DNA from: Prorocentrum cordatum
Taxonomy: Eukaryota; Sar; Dinophyceae; Prorocentrales; Prorocentraceae
DNA length: 64,000 bases
Assembly (NCBI GenBank): GCA_963575745.1
Contig: CAUYUJ010001405.1
Coordinates: 28,048 to 92,047 of the forward strand
Direction of reading: 5' to 3'
In this document: in pieces, positions 30,461 to 41,577 of the stretch
Layout: every line of letters begins with the position of its first letter
How positions within the stretch are numbered: position 1 is the first letter of the stretch
The notes under the pieces: model-generated
Database searches by the model: none
Seen by the model: only the letters and a program-made list of their open reading frames with translations
What the model was told of the DNA's origin: nothing
Translations under genes and position numbers: made by a program

Positions 30461-30873
30461 CCGTTTACCCAGCGCGTGCACGTGGGGGCCGGGTCTCGCG
30501 ATCTATAACGCCCGCGCTCGGCTCCGAGACCTCCGCCTCGTGCGCCGCGCCCGCGGAGTGGGTCTCCCTGCTGTCGATTTCCGGGTCAAGGACGGCCGCG
30601 TCGAGCTGCCCCTGCGGCCCCAGAGCTCCGTCGCAGTCTCCGGCTGCGCGCCCGCCTGCGGGCGCCGCGCCTGCCAGGGCGCCCTGCGCGAGGATCTCGA
30701 CGAACGTCCAATGGCAAACCTGCGATGCCCAGCAGTGGCGGCGGCTGGTGCCCGGCAGCGGGCCCCCGAGGGAGACGCGCTCGCGTCGGCCGCTGCAGCG
30801 CTCGGCGATCCAGCGGGCGAACTGCTTCGAGGCACGGGCCACGATCCAGGTGCGCCCGCGATAGCGGGCTCCG

Positions 30874-31332
30874 TCATCCCCGCCAGGACCGCTCGGCGCC
30901 CCAGATGGCGGGGTAGATGCCGTCGGGGGCCGGGTTCTCGGCCCGCGCGAGCTTGCCGCGGTCGAGGGATCGCTCGATGACCTCGGCGATGTCTTTGCCC
31001 GCCTCCTCCGAGGGGAGAAGCGGCTCGACGCCGTCGGGGTGCGCCGCCGCGCGGGCCCCGCCGTTGCAGCGTATCCAGGGGCGAAAGTTGGCGCAGACCG
31101 ACTCGAGCCCGATGGCGTTCACCTCGCTCTCGGCGATGTCTTGCAGGATGCGACGCCGCGCGCCCCTGCCCCGCGCGTTGCGGTCCCCCCTGGGCCCGGT
31201 GCGCTCCAGCGGGTCTTGATAGCACTCGATAGGCTCCTGGGCTGTGAGGCCGCGGGCCCTCCAGGTCTGGGTCCAGTGGCCCGAGCCTGCCATGACCTCC
31301 AGCGCGACGAGCCGCTCGTCTGGCATGGTCAC
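30874..31332 (-). pseudogene. methyltransferase-like domain
   Basis: LVALEVMAGSGHWTQTWRA (about 31,305) fits the SAM-binding motif I (hydrophobic-E-x-x-x-G-S-G). LESVCANFRPW (about 31,090) sits where related sequences have a Pro-Cys-containing motif IV, but here Val precedes Cys. RAENPAPDGIYPAIW (about 30,920) matches the ENP box. The frame ends at a stop just after it and a protein-like continuation (ASKQFARWIAERCSG) resumes one frame over at about 30,835. Likely inactive because of the motif IV change and the shift. Confidence 0.55.
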
Positions 31333-31501
31333 CGCGTCGGGGACGTCGCGCGCGCGGCAGCGGCGGCGGCTCCAGGCCTGGAGACCCCAGCCCGCGATGG
31401 TCAGCGCGGTGTCCTCGTTGGCTGTGGGGGGGTCGATGGGCGCGACGTCGCCGGCGACCTGGGCCGCCGCCCTGCCGCTTTTTCCGAAGGAACTTGCAGC
31501 G

Positions 31502-32566
31502 CTAGCAGGTCCTCGGATGGGGGATGAACGCTTCGGGCGCCCACTCCTTCGCCTGGTTGAGCAGCGCCTTCCAGCCGAGCGCTACGTAGTCGCACGGGGG
31601 GCTGCCGCCCCAGTTGTTGGCGCGCTGCGTGAGGTCGGCCAGCAGCGTCTGCTCGTCGATCTCCGGGCCAGCTCGGAAAATCCTCGCGCGCCTCCCGTGG
31701 ATCAGCTGCCAGCGCTGTTTCGCCTGCGGGCCCGCGGCAGACCCAGAGACCCTCTCGAAAATGACGCGGCCCGGCGAGTCGACTCGGACGAAGTTGAGGA
31801 CCACGTCGCCGAGCCGCTCCAACGGGAAGGTACGCAGACTCCGGCAATCTTTGTTGCGACGCGGGTGCGGCACGTCGCGGATGCACCCGCGCACCTCGCG
31901 CTCAGCGCGATCAATCCTCTCGGGGGCCTCTCCGGGAGCCCTTGTGGCCGCGGAAGCCTCTGCCCACAGCCCCTCGCGAGGCCCTCGCGCAACTTGGAGG
32001 CGAGGGAGCGCGCCGACTCTGGGCTGGGGGTCCAATCCGGGCCCGCTGCTCCGCCCCCCAGGGAGTCCTGCGCCAGGAAGCCCGCGGCCACGTGAATCAG
32101 CGCGCAGCATGCACTGGCGCTCCTCCAACTTGCCCCCACCGAGCTGCAGCGCTTTCCGTAGACCGCGCGACAGCCGAATGGTGTCGCGGTCATCGTACGT
32201 CGGGAAGGTCAGACCTGCGAGCAGGAGCTCGCCGCGCCTGTAGCCGTCGCCGCCAGGCCAGCTCGGCTGCGCGACCTTGGCGCAGCCGGGGCCCGACCCA
32301 ACGCAGCCCTCACCGGCCCTTGGGATCTGGTCGAGGTGGTCGCCCGCCTCCTCCGCCAAGGCTGAGGGCCCGCTGTGCGCGAGCCTGTCGAGGATCGCGC
32401 CGATGGAAAGCTCCTCGTCTCTGAGGCTCCCGTGCAGGTGCCTGCCCTTGACGTAGGACTGGAGCTGGTCGGGGCCTTCCTTGGACCCTCGGCCTCTCGC
32501 CCCAGGGCAAACGCGGTTGCCGCGCGGCAACCTTCTCAATGTATTGCAGAGTGGCAGCGATGCCAC
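31502..32566 (-). pseudogene. unrecognised 354-codon frame upstream of methyltransferase
   Basis: Protein-like stretches include ILDRLAHSGPSALAEEAG, LLLAGLTFPTYDDRDTI, FPLERLGDVVLNFVRVDS and YVALGWKALLNQAKEW. They give it a more natural composition than the antisense frames. No known family is evident. The middle (about 32,100-31,950) is compositionally different and may be an indel-shifted stretch. By position it could be the N-terminal product of the same element as the methyltransferase block. Confidence 0.35.
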
Positions 32567-33615
32567 GGTGCGCCTCTATAACACATCTGTCCTGCCCACG
32601 CTCAGTTTCGCCGCCCAGTTTTCCCCGCTGGATCTGAAAATTGCTCGACGAGAATTTTAAAGTCTCCACAAAATGCGCAGCATGCCGCCGAACTCTTGCC
32701 GCCAAATAGATTTCATTGCGATGGCGGAACGGAGTCCGCCCCCGATCCCACGTTCAGCCCAGGTCACTGCCGCCGCCTCTGCAATCCGATCGGCCTCTTC
32801 CAAGCTGCGCGGCGACTGGGGACCTTTCCGCGCCCGCCTCAAAAACATTGCGCGGGAGGAAAGCACGGTGCACGCCCACCACGGGTGGGTCGCAGGCCAT
32901 TGGCCCCCTCCCTTCTGGGAACGGCCTGTGTCCATCGTGCAGTACTGCCACGCTTTGTCGCCTGGCCAACGCGTCGCCCTGTTTCCAGCCGCTGCCGCGG
33001 CCGCCGCGAACCGCCCGGTTGCGCGGGAAATTCGCGAGGCTGCTGCCGCCAAGCCGCTTCGTCGCCCAGAGGTGCAGCGCGCGGTCGCGCGAGCGCTCAG
33101 GCATGCTTCATCTTGCCCCTCCGTCACTCTTCACAAGCGCATCGCTTCGCGGGGCACCCAGCAGCCGCCGCCGCTTCCTGCGCTCACCAGGCGCTGGTCC
33201 GCTATCGCCATTGCCCTCGCAAAGGTCCGCCCCAGTTGGCGCTGGGTGGTCTTCAAAACGCTCAGTGGCGGCTGTACCACCGCTCACCGCATGCGCGCGC
33301 TAGCCCCGAGGCCATGCGCATTCGGGTGCCCGATGCACCTGGCTCGTTCCCCCACTACTTCTCCTGCTCCGCCCTCTTGAGCCTCTTTTGGTCTCCCGAC
33401 GCCCCCCCCCGCCTCTCAGCGCGCTTGCGTTTTGGGGCTTGGGCCCCGCTGCTGCGCTCCCGTCCGAGCCTGAGCGCGACCTCTCGTTGCGCCAGACGAT
33501 TCGCAGGGTCGCGCTGGCTTTCCACCTGCAATGCAAAATGAAGCAGTTCGCAGCGCCATCGCCAGCGCACAGTGCTGAAGCGGTGGCCGCAGCCAAAGCA
33601 CTGTTGCGGCGATGA
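32563..33615 (+). pseudogene. LINE-type retrotransposon, 3' fragment of RT ORF
   Basis: The plus strand reads LYNTSVLPTLSFAAQF (about 32,575), like the RT thumb of dinoflagellate LINEs. An in-frame TAA lies at 32,658. The frame continues to RWSAIAIALAKVRPSWRW and FKTLSGGCTTAHRM (about 33,195-33,290), then CAFGC (about 33,315), resembling the Cys-rich C-terminal region after RT. Two frame changes (about 33,310 and 33,400) lead to SLRQTIRRVALAFHLQCK and a stop at 33,615. The catalytic RT core is absent, so this is a 5'-truncated, decayed copy. It lies back to back with the minus-strand fragment ending at 32,566. Confidence 0.6.
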
Positions 33616-33744
33616 GCTAGGTGCTCAGACGGGACGCGCGGAGGGGCATCACTTGCCCGCTTCTCGCGTCGTGCCCGCCTGCCCTCGCCCCCCCCGCTTC
33701 AGGCGACTTGAACTCCTCGCTCCCGCCCGACTCCTCCACCCCAT

Positions 33745-34005
33745 TCGCCGTCGTTGTGATAGTCGTCGTCGTCGTCGTTGTTGTGGATTGGTGCGCGAGA
33801 GGTGAAGGCCCGATCATCAGCATCATCAGCATCATCATCCTCATCATCATTGTCGTCGTCAGCAGCAGCATCAGAATCAGCATCATAAGTATCAGCATCA
33901 TCGTCGTCCTCATCATCATCGTCGTCGCCAGCATCATCCTGATCATCATCACCATCAGCATCATCATCCTAGTCACCATCATAATCAGCATCGTGATCAT
34001 CAACA
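33745..34005. repeat. TCG/TCA trinucleotide microsatellite
   Basis: Mixed gtcgtcgtcgtcg and atcatcatcagcatc repeats for about 260 bp, shortly after the LINE stop. It might derive from the LINE tail. Confidence 0.9.
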
Positions 34006-34129
34006 TGGTCAGTATTTACACGCGAACACGGTGCGTCTCGACTGATTTCGGCCGCTCGACCCAAGTCGTCTTCACCGCAATCTCGGCGGCTCAAGCTCCA
34101 AAGGCTCGGGCCGCCTCCCCGGGCGCGGT

Positions 34130-35115
34130 GGGTGCGGGGGCGGCTGCTCGAGCCAGGCCCCGAGTGCGCGGCCCAAGGGTTGTTGATCTCTGCGCGCTCG
34201 AGCTCGGCGCGCCCGCCCTCCCCGCAGGTCGAGCGCGGGGAATTGCGCGGTGCCGGTCTGTCCGAGCCGCCCGTCGCGCCGGCCCGTTGCCGGGGCTGTC
34301 TTTGGAGGGGGGGCGCCCCCGCGGCGCGGCGAGACCGAGCAGTTCTGCGCGGGGGCGGGGCTCGGGCCGTGGGCCGCGCTGACATTCTTGCTGGGGGTCG
34401 CGGCCGGCGCCGTCTTCGCGGCGCGCCTGCGCGTCGCGAGACGCGCGGCGCTGCAGGGGTGGACCGCGATGAAGAGCAAGAAGGAAGAGGGCGAGGATGA
34501 GCTGGGGCCGCGTCTTGCACAACGTGGACGGCCCGCCGCTCTGGCACCAGCGGAGGGCGCATGGCGCGGTGGCACGCTCGGGCGGTAAGCTGCACTCGGC
34601 GGCGACCCCCGACTCGCACGTGCGCGCCGAGGACTGGTCCGCTGCGTCGGCCGAGGTCGCGGGCGCGCGGCGGCGCGCCGACCGTCGAGACTTGCCGGCG
34701 AGCGCGGCTCGGGGCCGGGCGCGCCGCTGCAGGCGGGCGTCGGCGCGCAGCCTTCCGGAGGGCCGCCGAGGCCGGGGCGGAGTTGCGCGCGCTGCCGGGC
34801 GCCCAGGGCGCGCCGCTGCCCGCCGCGGACGTCGCGCGACCCACGTGCTTCTGAAGAGTTCACGTCGGTTTTGGCCGCCCGTGGCATGCTCAATTTTTCG
34901 CGCGAGGATGGCGAGCGAGTGGGGACTTTTTTCGCGACCAAAAAGAATGGCAAGCTCAGGCTTGTCATAGACTGTGGACGCTCAAACTGTCACTTCTCCG
35001 AGGCGGGGCGGGTCTCTCTCTGCGCCGGCGATGGCCTTGCGGCCATCGAGCTGGGCGCCGACGAAGAGATGTCTGTTGGCGACGCCAGCAGCGAGCCCGC
35101 GGCCTTCAGACGACG
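34130..35115 (+). pseudogene. DIRS-like gag C-terminus and RT fingers fragment
   Basis: A hydrophobic segment (PWAALTFLLGVAAGAVFA, about 34,360-34,415) is followed by a charged stretch. After a frame change, LWHQRR…AATPDSHVRAEDWS follows (about 34,530-34,645), the same pattern as the gag-like block at 14.7 kb. After a stop and another frame change, RGMLNFSREDGERVGTFF and KKNGKLRLVIDCGRSN (about 34,880-34,995) are clear RT fingers. The RT breaks off near 35,115 before the catalytic palm. Confidence 0.65.
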
Positions 35116-35790
35116 CGACGTCCTGCCAAGCACCCTCCTGGGGCACCACGGGCGGCACCGAGGCGCCACCTCAGAGAACCGCTGCGAACCGCCGCGGGGG
35201 CCCTGGGACCCCTGGCGCCACAAGGGCGCCGCCTGCGAGCAGCGGAAGAGGGGGGCCTCAGAGGGCCCCTGCGAACCCCCGCGGGAGCCAGCGAGACTGC
35301 CTCGGCAGCGAATGCCGACGCTTGATACCCCGCCTCGGACACGGGGGGAAGGAGGACCGACCTGGAGCGACGAGTCTGCGAGCCCAGCCATGGCAACAAA
35401 GGGTGTGGCCTGCCTGGGATCTTCCTCCCCAGGAACCACGTTCAGGGGCGATGGGGATTCCAATGGGCTGCCTTCCCCCTGGGTGGTCCACTGCGCCCGC
35501 GCGGACCTTTGGGCAGCGCGCTCGGTGCGGCCAGCCTGGGGCGCTCGAGAGACCCTCGCAGAAAATTCGAAACCCAGTGCTGGGGCTCACGGCGACCCGG
35601 GCCACAACCCCGCTGCTGGCGACGCGGCCGCAGCCTACGCCTGCCGCGACTCTGGGCGCGATGCCGCGGAGGGCGCCCGGGAACGGCGGAATGGAAGGCG
35701 CCAGCCCTATGCGCAGGCGAAGCGGACCAACGCGAGAGCCGTTCTTTTCTTGGTGGCTCAGGGCAAGGGCGCCCCCGCGGACAGACGACT
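35115..35790. other. no gene recognised
   Basis: Filled by GC-rich sequence including two copies of a ctcagag…tgcgaacc-cgcggg phrase (about 35,170 and 35,250). Long open frames on both strands here extend from neighbouring coding blocks without motif support. Confidence 0.4.
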
Positions 35791-37369
35791 CCGAGAACTC
35801 GACGAGCCGCTCCGCCGCGGTCGCCGCGCTCCGCGATGCCGAGGCGTGACCGAAGACGGCCGCCCCGCGCCGCCCCCCGCTGTGGAACAGCGCCGGGACG
35901 CCCCTGGCGGCCAGGCGCTCGTCGGCCCAGCCGCGGCGAAAGGCATGTGCGCCCCGCTCTGCGGCTCGCTCGAGCCCCCAGCGCGAGCGCCGCAACCCTT
36001 CGCAGGGCGTGCCTGTAGGACATCGCCGGGTACGCCCGGCCTTTGTGAACGCGGCCATAAAGCGCGCGCACTCCGCAAAGCTGCCGTGGCTGCAGGGCGC
36101 AGATGCACCGCCTGGACACGTCCGTTGTCTCCGCGCACGTCTTGCGCCTATGCAGATGCACGCTCGCCGTCGGCAGGCCGCCTTCAGTGGACAGGGCCAC
36201 CTTGGAGTGGGGCCCGTCTGCTTGCAAGGGCACCGGCTCGGAAGCGAAACGGAAGCAGAACTGCCTGGCCACCGCGAAGGCATCCGCCGTCGCTGGGTCG
36301 CCCAGCGCCTCCCGGACGTGCTGCGCCAGGGATCGGGTCTGTCGCGCCGAAGCCCGCGCCTGGCAGCGCCGGGTGACCACCGCTGCCTTGCTCGCCCCGC
36401 GCGCCAAGCATGCCGTGTCCTCCAAGCACCCCAGCGGCATGTGGAGCAGCCTGAGCACAGTGCGGATGTGCGTGCAGTACGTCATCAGGCTGGCCCCGTT
36501 CTGCACTGCAAAAGCGAGCGCCTCCAGCGCAGGCTCCGCTGGGGGCCAGGGTTCCACCCCGAGGTTCCGGGCCACTTGCCCCCGCAAGCGCACTGGAGAG
36601 GCATGCTTGTATGCGCTGCGATGCCGCGCAAGGAACTCGCGCCTGAGGAGTTCCTTCGTTGCCATGAACCCTGCCATCTCGGGCCTGATATGGGCCGCGC
36701 GTTCCTGGGGGGTGCTGGGAATGACCCCGTGGCGCTTCTCCCGCGCGTGGAGCAATTCCTCCGGCGCGATGCGGCCCAACGCTTGCACCGTGTCCGCCAG
36801 GTCCCCGGGCGCCGCGACCTCGCGCCGGAAGCGTGCCGCGGCGAGGGGCCCGAGCGCCGCAAACGCCGCGCCGCCGACCTCTGCAGCAAGTCCCGAATCT
36901 GGCGCCTTGTCCCCGGGTCGCGCCTGATTACCTGCCCCTGGCGCTCCGCCAAGCGGGGGCGCGGGCGCGGCCCGCGGGCCCCTGCTTGCGCGGAGGGCGA
37001 CGCCTGCTTCAATTCCTGGACGCCCAAAACGGAATCAATTCCATTACTGGCGCCGCCAGCAGCCAGCTCCCCCAAGACGCACTGGGGCGACTGCGGATGG
37101 CTCTCAGGAGGCGCGCGCCCGAGCACGGCGGCGAACCACTCGCTCGGGGCATGCGGGGCCAGCGGCGGCGCAGCCGGGCTTGCCGGCAACGCGCGCGGGG
37201 CCGGCGGGCCGCCGTCGCCGCTTCCCCCGCAGACGTTTCCAGTCCATCTTGGGTCTAATGGCTGCGGATGGTGGCGCGCACGGCGCGTCGGGGCGCCCCG
37301 GGCGCCCGCGGTCCATCGTTGCCCCCAGACGGATTGCGAGACGCGCGCGGCCCTCCGTTTTGGAGCCAC
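35790..37369 (-). pseudogene. tyrosine recombinase, frameshifted, catalytic Tyr replaced
   Basis: Minus strand. An N-terminal part (about 37,160-36,850) with SEWFAAVLGRAPPES precedes a frame change near 36,800. The core-binding region reads ALEALAFAVQNGASLMTYC (about 36,520). QFCFRFASEPVPL (about 36,255) holds the first catalytic Arg. After a frame change near 36,000, HAFRRGWADERLAARG (about 35,945) gives the HxxR box. FGHASAS (about 35,845) lies where the family has Tyr; the codon is cac. Family membership is reasonably sure. The copy is inactive by frameshifts, and the Tyr-to-His reading relies on my alignment by eye. Confidence 0.65.
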
Positions 37370-37439
37370 TGAGAGGGCTCCTGGAAACCGCGGGGAGCGC
37401 CGCGGCGGACGGCTGACCGACGACGATCAATGGACGATG

Positions 37440-37515
37440 GACCAGCTCTTTTTTCCCCACATGCTTCGTGGGGTTCTGGTTTTCTTCCCTGCCGCGCCGC
37501 ACCCGCGACGCTCAC
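37440..37515. repeat. module shared with 40,371-40,440
   Basis: ttccccacatgcttcgtggg and the following ttctggttttcttccct occur here and again at 40,376-40,415, each time immediately before a minisatellite of the same superfamily. It may be the conserved edge of a mobile or amplifying unit. Confidence 0.85.
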
Positions 37516-37530
37516 GCGCGCGCGCCTGAC

Positions 37531-37785
37531 TCTTCGTACAGCACAGCACAGCACAGCACAGCACAGCACAGCACAGCACAGCACAGCACAGCACAGCGCA
37601 TCACAGCACAGCTCAGCTCAGCACAGCACACAGCTCAGCTCAGCTCAGCACACAGCACAGCGCAGCACAGCTCAGCACAGCTCAGCTCAGCACAGCACAG
37701 CTCGGCTCAGCTCAGCACAGCTCAGCACAGCCCAGCACGGCTCAGCACAGCACAGCACAGCTCGGCTCAGCTCAGCCTGACACGC
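37531..37785. repeat. pentanucleotide repeat (cacag)n / (ctcag)n
   Basis: About fifty pentamers, pure cacag at first, then mixed cacag, ctcag and ctcgg. All three plus frames are open because the unit contains no stop. Confidence 0.95.
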
Positions 37786-37789
37786 TCGC

Positions 37790-39445
37790 AGAGCGTGGCA
37801 GGCGCTGCATTTTCTCGGCACCACTGGGGGCCCAGGGAGTTGCAGGCGTGGCACTTCCTCGACACCACGGGGGGGGAGCTGTGGGTGGGGGCGCTATCCG
37901 TTTCGGGCTCGCAAAGCGTGGCAGGCGTGGTACTTCCTCGACACCACAGAGGGGGAGCTGTGGGTGGGGACGCTATCCGTTTCGGGCTCGCAAGGCGTGG
38001 CAGGCGTGGCACTTCCTCGACACCACAGGGGGATGGCTGTGGGTGGGGACGCTATCCGTTTCGGGCTCGCAAAGCGTGGCAGGCGTGGCACTTCCTCGAC
38101 ACCACAGGGGGGGAGCTGTGGGTGGGGACGCTATCCGTTTCGGGCTCGCAAAGCGTGGCAGGCGTGGCACTTCCTCGACACCACAGGGGGGAGCTGTGGG
38201 TGGGGACGCTATCCGTTTCGGGCTCGCAAAGCGTGGCAGGCGTGGCACTTCCTCGACACCACAGGGGCTGTGGGTGGGGACGCTATCCGTTTCGGGCAGG
38301 CGTGGCACTTCCTCGACACCACAGGGGGAGCTGTGGGTGGGGACGCTATCCGTTTCGGGCTCGCAAGGCGTGGCAAGCGTGGCACTTCCTCGACACCACA
38401 GGAGGGGATGGCTGTGGGTGGGGACGCTATCCGTTTCAGGCTCGCAAAGCGTGGCAGGCGTGGCACTTCCTCGACACCACAGGAGGAGAGCTGTGGGTGG
38501 GGACGCTATCCGTTTCGGGCTCGCAAAGCGGGGCAAGCGTGGCACTTCCTCGACACCACAGGGGGGAGCTGTGGGTGGGGACGCTATCCGTTTCGGGCTC
38601 GCAAAGCGTGGCAGGCGTGGCACTTCCTTGACACCGCAAGGGGGGAGCTGTGGCAGGCGTGGCACTTCCTCGACACCACAGGAGGGGAGCTGTGGGTGGG
38701 GACGCTATCCGTTTCGGGCTCGCAAAGCGTGGCAGGCGTGGCACTTCCTCGACACCACAGGGGGGAGCTGTGGGTGGGGACGCTATCCGTTTCGGGCTCG
38801 CAAGGCGTGGCAGGCGTGGCACTTCCTCGACACCACAGGGGGGAGAGCTGTGGGTGGGGACGCTATTCGTTTCGGGCTCGCAGAGCGTGGCAGGCGTGGC
38901 ACTTCCTCGGCACCACAGGGATTGCGCTGTGGGTGGTACCGTTATCCGTGACGGGCTCGCAGAGCGTGGCAGGCGTGGTATCTCCTCGACTCCACAGGGG
39001 GTGCGCAGGGGGTGGTCTCCTTATCCGCTGCGAGCCCGCAAAGCGTGGCAGGCGTGGCACTTCCCCGACACCACAGGGGATGCGCTGGGGTTGGTCTCCC
39101 TATCCTTGACGGGCTCGCAAAACGTGGGCAGGCGTTGAACTTCATCGACACCACAGGGGGTGCGCTGGGGGTGGTATCTTTATCCGTTGCGGGCTCGCAA
39201 AGCGTGGCAGGCGTGGCACTTCCTCGACACCACAGGGGGGGGGCGCTGGGGTTGGTCTCCCTATCCGTTGCGGGCTCGCAAAGCGTGGCAGGCGTGGCAC
39301 TTCCTCGACACCACAGGGAGTGCGCTGGGGGTGGTATCCTTATCCGTTGCGGGCTCGCAAAGCGTGGCAGGCGTGGCACTTCCTCGACACGACAGGGGGT
39401 GCGCTGGGGGTGGTCTCCCTATCCGTTGCGGGCTCGCAAAGCGTG
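37790..39445. repeat. ~80-bp minisatellite, ~21 units (family Y)
   Basis: Units of 78-82 bp built on gcaggcgtggcacttcctcg, acaccacagggg, a gctgtgggtggggacgc segment, and atccgtttcgggctcgcaaa. Units after about 38,930 have a diverged middle (gcgctgggggtggt). Long open frames across it read as repeats and are not genes. Confidence 0.95.
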
Positions 39446-39559
39446 GCAAGCAATATGGCGTTGGATGGCACATAGGGAAACATTCGCGACGAGGGTTCAG
39501 AACGCAGGATTGCACATCTATTAAAGACATAAGCAAACACATCATATTTAAATTAAGTA

Positions 39560-40375
39560 TGTGGGGTTCTTCGGTAGCGTAATTCCATCATTCCCCAAAC
39601 AGCTTGCTGAACGGGGTGCCGTTGTGATAGAAGCGAACTCCGGCCGAGGGAAGTCGGAGCAGAGACATCCTCACACAAATTTGATGGTCCGGGCCGTTTC
39701 GCTTGAGACATCCTCACAACTCTCGTTTCTGAGTTGGCCGGGATTGGCCGTTTCGCCTGAGACATCCTCGAAACTCTGAGCTCTGACATGCGTTGCGCGA
39801 AGTGGTCCGGCCCGTTTCGCCTGAGACATCTTCGAAACTCTGACCTCGGAGATGCCGCGCGAGGTGGTCCGGCCCGTTTCGCCTGAGACATCCTCGAACT
39901 TCTGAGCTCTGAGATGCCTTGCGCGAGGTGGTCCGGCCCGTCTCGCCTGAGACATCTTCGCAACTCTGAGCTCTGAGATGCCGTGCGCAAGGTGGTCCGG
40001 CCCGTTTCGCACAAGACATTCTCGCAACTCTGAGCTCCCAGATGCTGCGCAAGAGGTGGTCCAGCCTGGGGGCCTAGAAGACCACATGTTACATATCCTC
40101 CCTGGGACCCTGGGAGCCCGCATGAGACATCCTCGAACTTCTGAGCTCGGATATGCCCTGCGCGAGGTGGTCCGGCCCGTTTCGCACAAGACATTCTCGC
40201 AACTCTGAGCTCCTTGGGACCCTGGGAGCCCCAGGAGGCCGCAGAGAGCTCCAGGAGGCCGCAGGACGCCCAGGACAGGCCCCAAAGGTCCGCAGGGGAT
40301 TCCCAAGAGGCTCCCAGGAGGCCCCCTATCAGAACGTGTCAAGTTAATACACATCCGGTGTCGATTCGTTGATTT
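39560..40375. repeat. composite repeat family X, copy A
   Basis: Starts with gtatgtggggttcttcggta. It contains about eight ~62-bp subunits (gagacatcctcgcaactctg with ctgagatgcc and ggtccggcccgtttcgcc), then an aggaggccgcaggacgccca segment. It ends with atcagaacgtgtcaagttaa and cgattcgttgattttt. The same order recurs in copies B-E. Confidence 0.9.
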
Positions 40376-41395
40376 TTCCCCACATGCTTCGTGGGGTTCT
40401 GGTTTTCTTCCCTTCCGCGTCTCACCCGCGTCTCCTCCTCCTCCTCCCTCTCCTTCTCCTTCTTTCTCACCTCATGGAGAGCGCGGCAGGCGTGGTACTT
40501 TCTCGACACCAGAGAGGGTGCGCAGGGGGTGGTCTCTCACCGCGTCGTCTATGCGAGCCAGGGTCGGAGAGCGTGGCAGGCGTGGCACTTTCTCGACACC
40601 AGAGAGGGTGCGCAAGGGGTGGTCTCTCACCGCGGCGTCTATGCGTGCCAGGGTCGGAGAGCGTGGCAGGCGTGGCACTTTCTCGACACCAGAGGGGGTG
40701 CGCAGGGGGTGGTCTCTCACCGCGGCGTCTATGCGTGCCAGGGTCGGAGAGCGTGGCAGGCGTGGCACTTTCTCGACACCAGAGACGCAGGGGGTGGTCT
40801 CTGTGCGTCTATGCGTGCCAGGGTCGGAGAGCGTGGCAGGCGTGGCACTTTCTCGACACCAGAGAGTGCGCAGGGGGTGGTCTCTCACCGCGGCGTCTAT
40901 GCGTGCCAGGGTCGGAGAGCGTGGCAGGCGTGGCACTTTCTCGACACCAGGGGGGGTGCGCAGGGGGTGGTCTCTCACCGCGGCGTCTATGCGTGCCAGG
41001 GTCGGAGAGCGTGGCAGGCGTGGCACTTTCTCGACACCAGGGGGGGTGCGCGCACTTTCTCGACCCCAGGGGGGGGGCGCAGGGGGTGGTCTCTCACCGC
41101 GGCGTCTATGCGTGCCAGGGTCGGAGAACGTGACAGGCGTGGCACTTTCTCGACACCAGGGGGGGTGCGTAGGGGGTGGTCTCTCACCGCGGCCCCTATG
41201 CGTGCCAGGGTCGGAGAGCGTGGCAGGCGTGGCATTTTCTCGACACCAGAGGGGGTGCGCAGGTGGTGGTCTCCCTATGCGTGCCAAGGTCGTCCAGGCA
41301 TTGCAGGCGTGGCATTTTCTCAACACCAGAGGGGGTGCGCAGGGGGTGGTCTCCCTATGCGTGCCAGGGTCGTCCAGGCATAGCCTCTCGTGCGG
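40376..41395. repeat. ~88-bp minisatellite, ~11 units (family Z)
   Basis: After the shared module at 40,376 come units of gcaggcgtggcactttctcg, acaccaga, gggggtgcgcagggggtggt, and tctatgcgtgccagggtcgg. The first block is nearly the same as in family Y, so Y and Z are sister families with a swapped second half. Confidence 0.93.
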
Positions 41396-41577
41396 GATTG
41401 CGTATTACCTCTCGTACCCAAGTGCCAGGCGACGCCGGATATGACCGTCACAGATGACTCCTCAACCCCCCCTCTCCCCCCACACGTCCTCCCCCTCCTT
41501 TCAACGACCACAGGGGGCACCTGAGAGCATGACGGCGGTGGTAGTGGTAGTGCGGTTCACACAAGACATAAAATCAG
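41395..41577. other. short unique spacer
   Basis: No gene. Ends in a phrase (acaagacataaaatcagtat) leading into composite repeat copy B. Confidence 0.4.

Larger units (their letters stand above)
30465..32566 (-). mobile_element. DIRS-like fragment with methyltransferase domain
   Basis: On the minus strand, a long unrecognised frame (32,566-31,502) is followed by a low-complexity Pro/Arg-rich linker (to about 31,400) in another frame. A methyltransferase-like block (31,332-30,874) and a shifted continuation ending at 30,465 come next. The methyltransferase block links it to DIRS-like elements such as that at 8.9-15.2 kb. RT and recombinase parts are not seen here, so it is a fragment or a different element type. 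Confidence 0.5.

Noticed and set aside
37468-39109. Open frames of 367-387 codons in all three plus frames
   Set aside because: They are translations of the 5-bp and 80-bp tandem repeats. The protein repeats simply mirror the DNA period.
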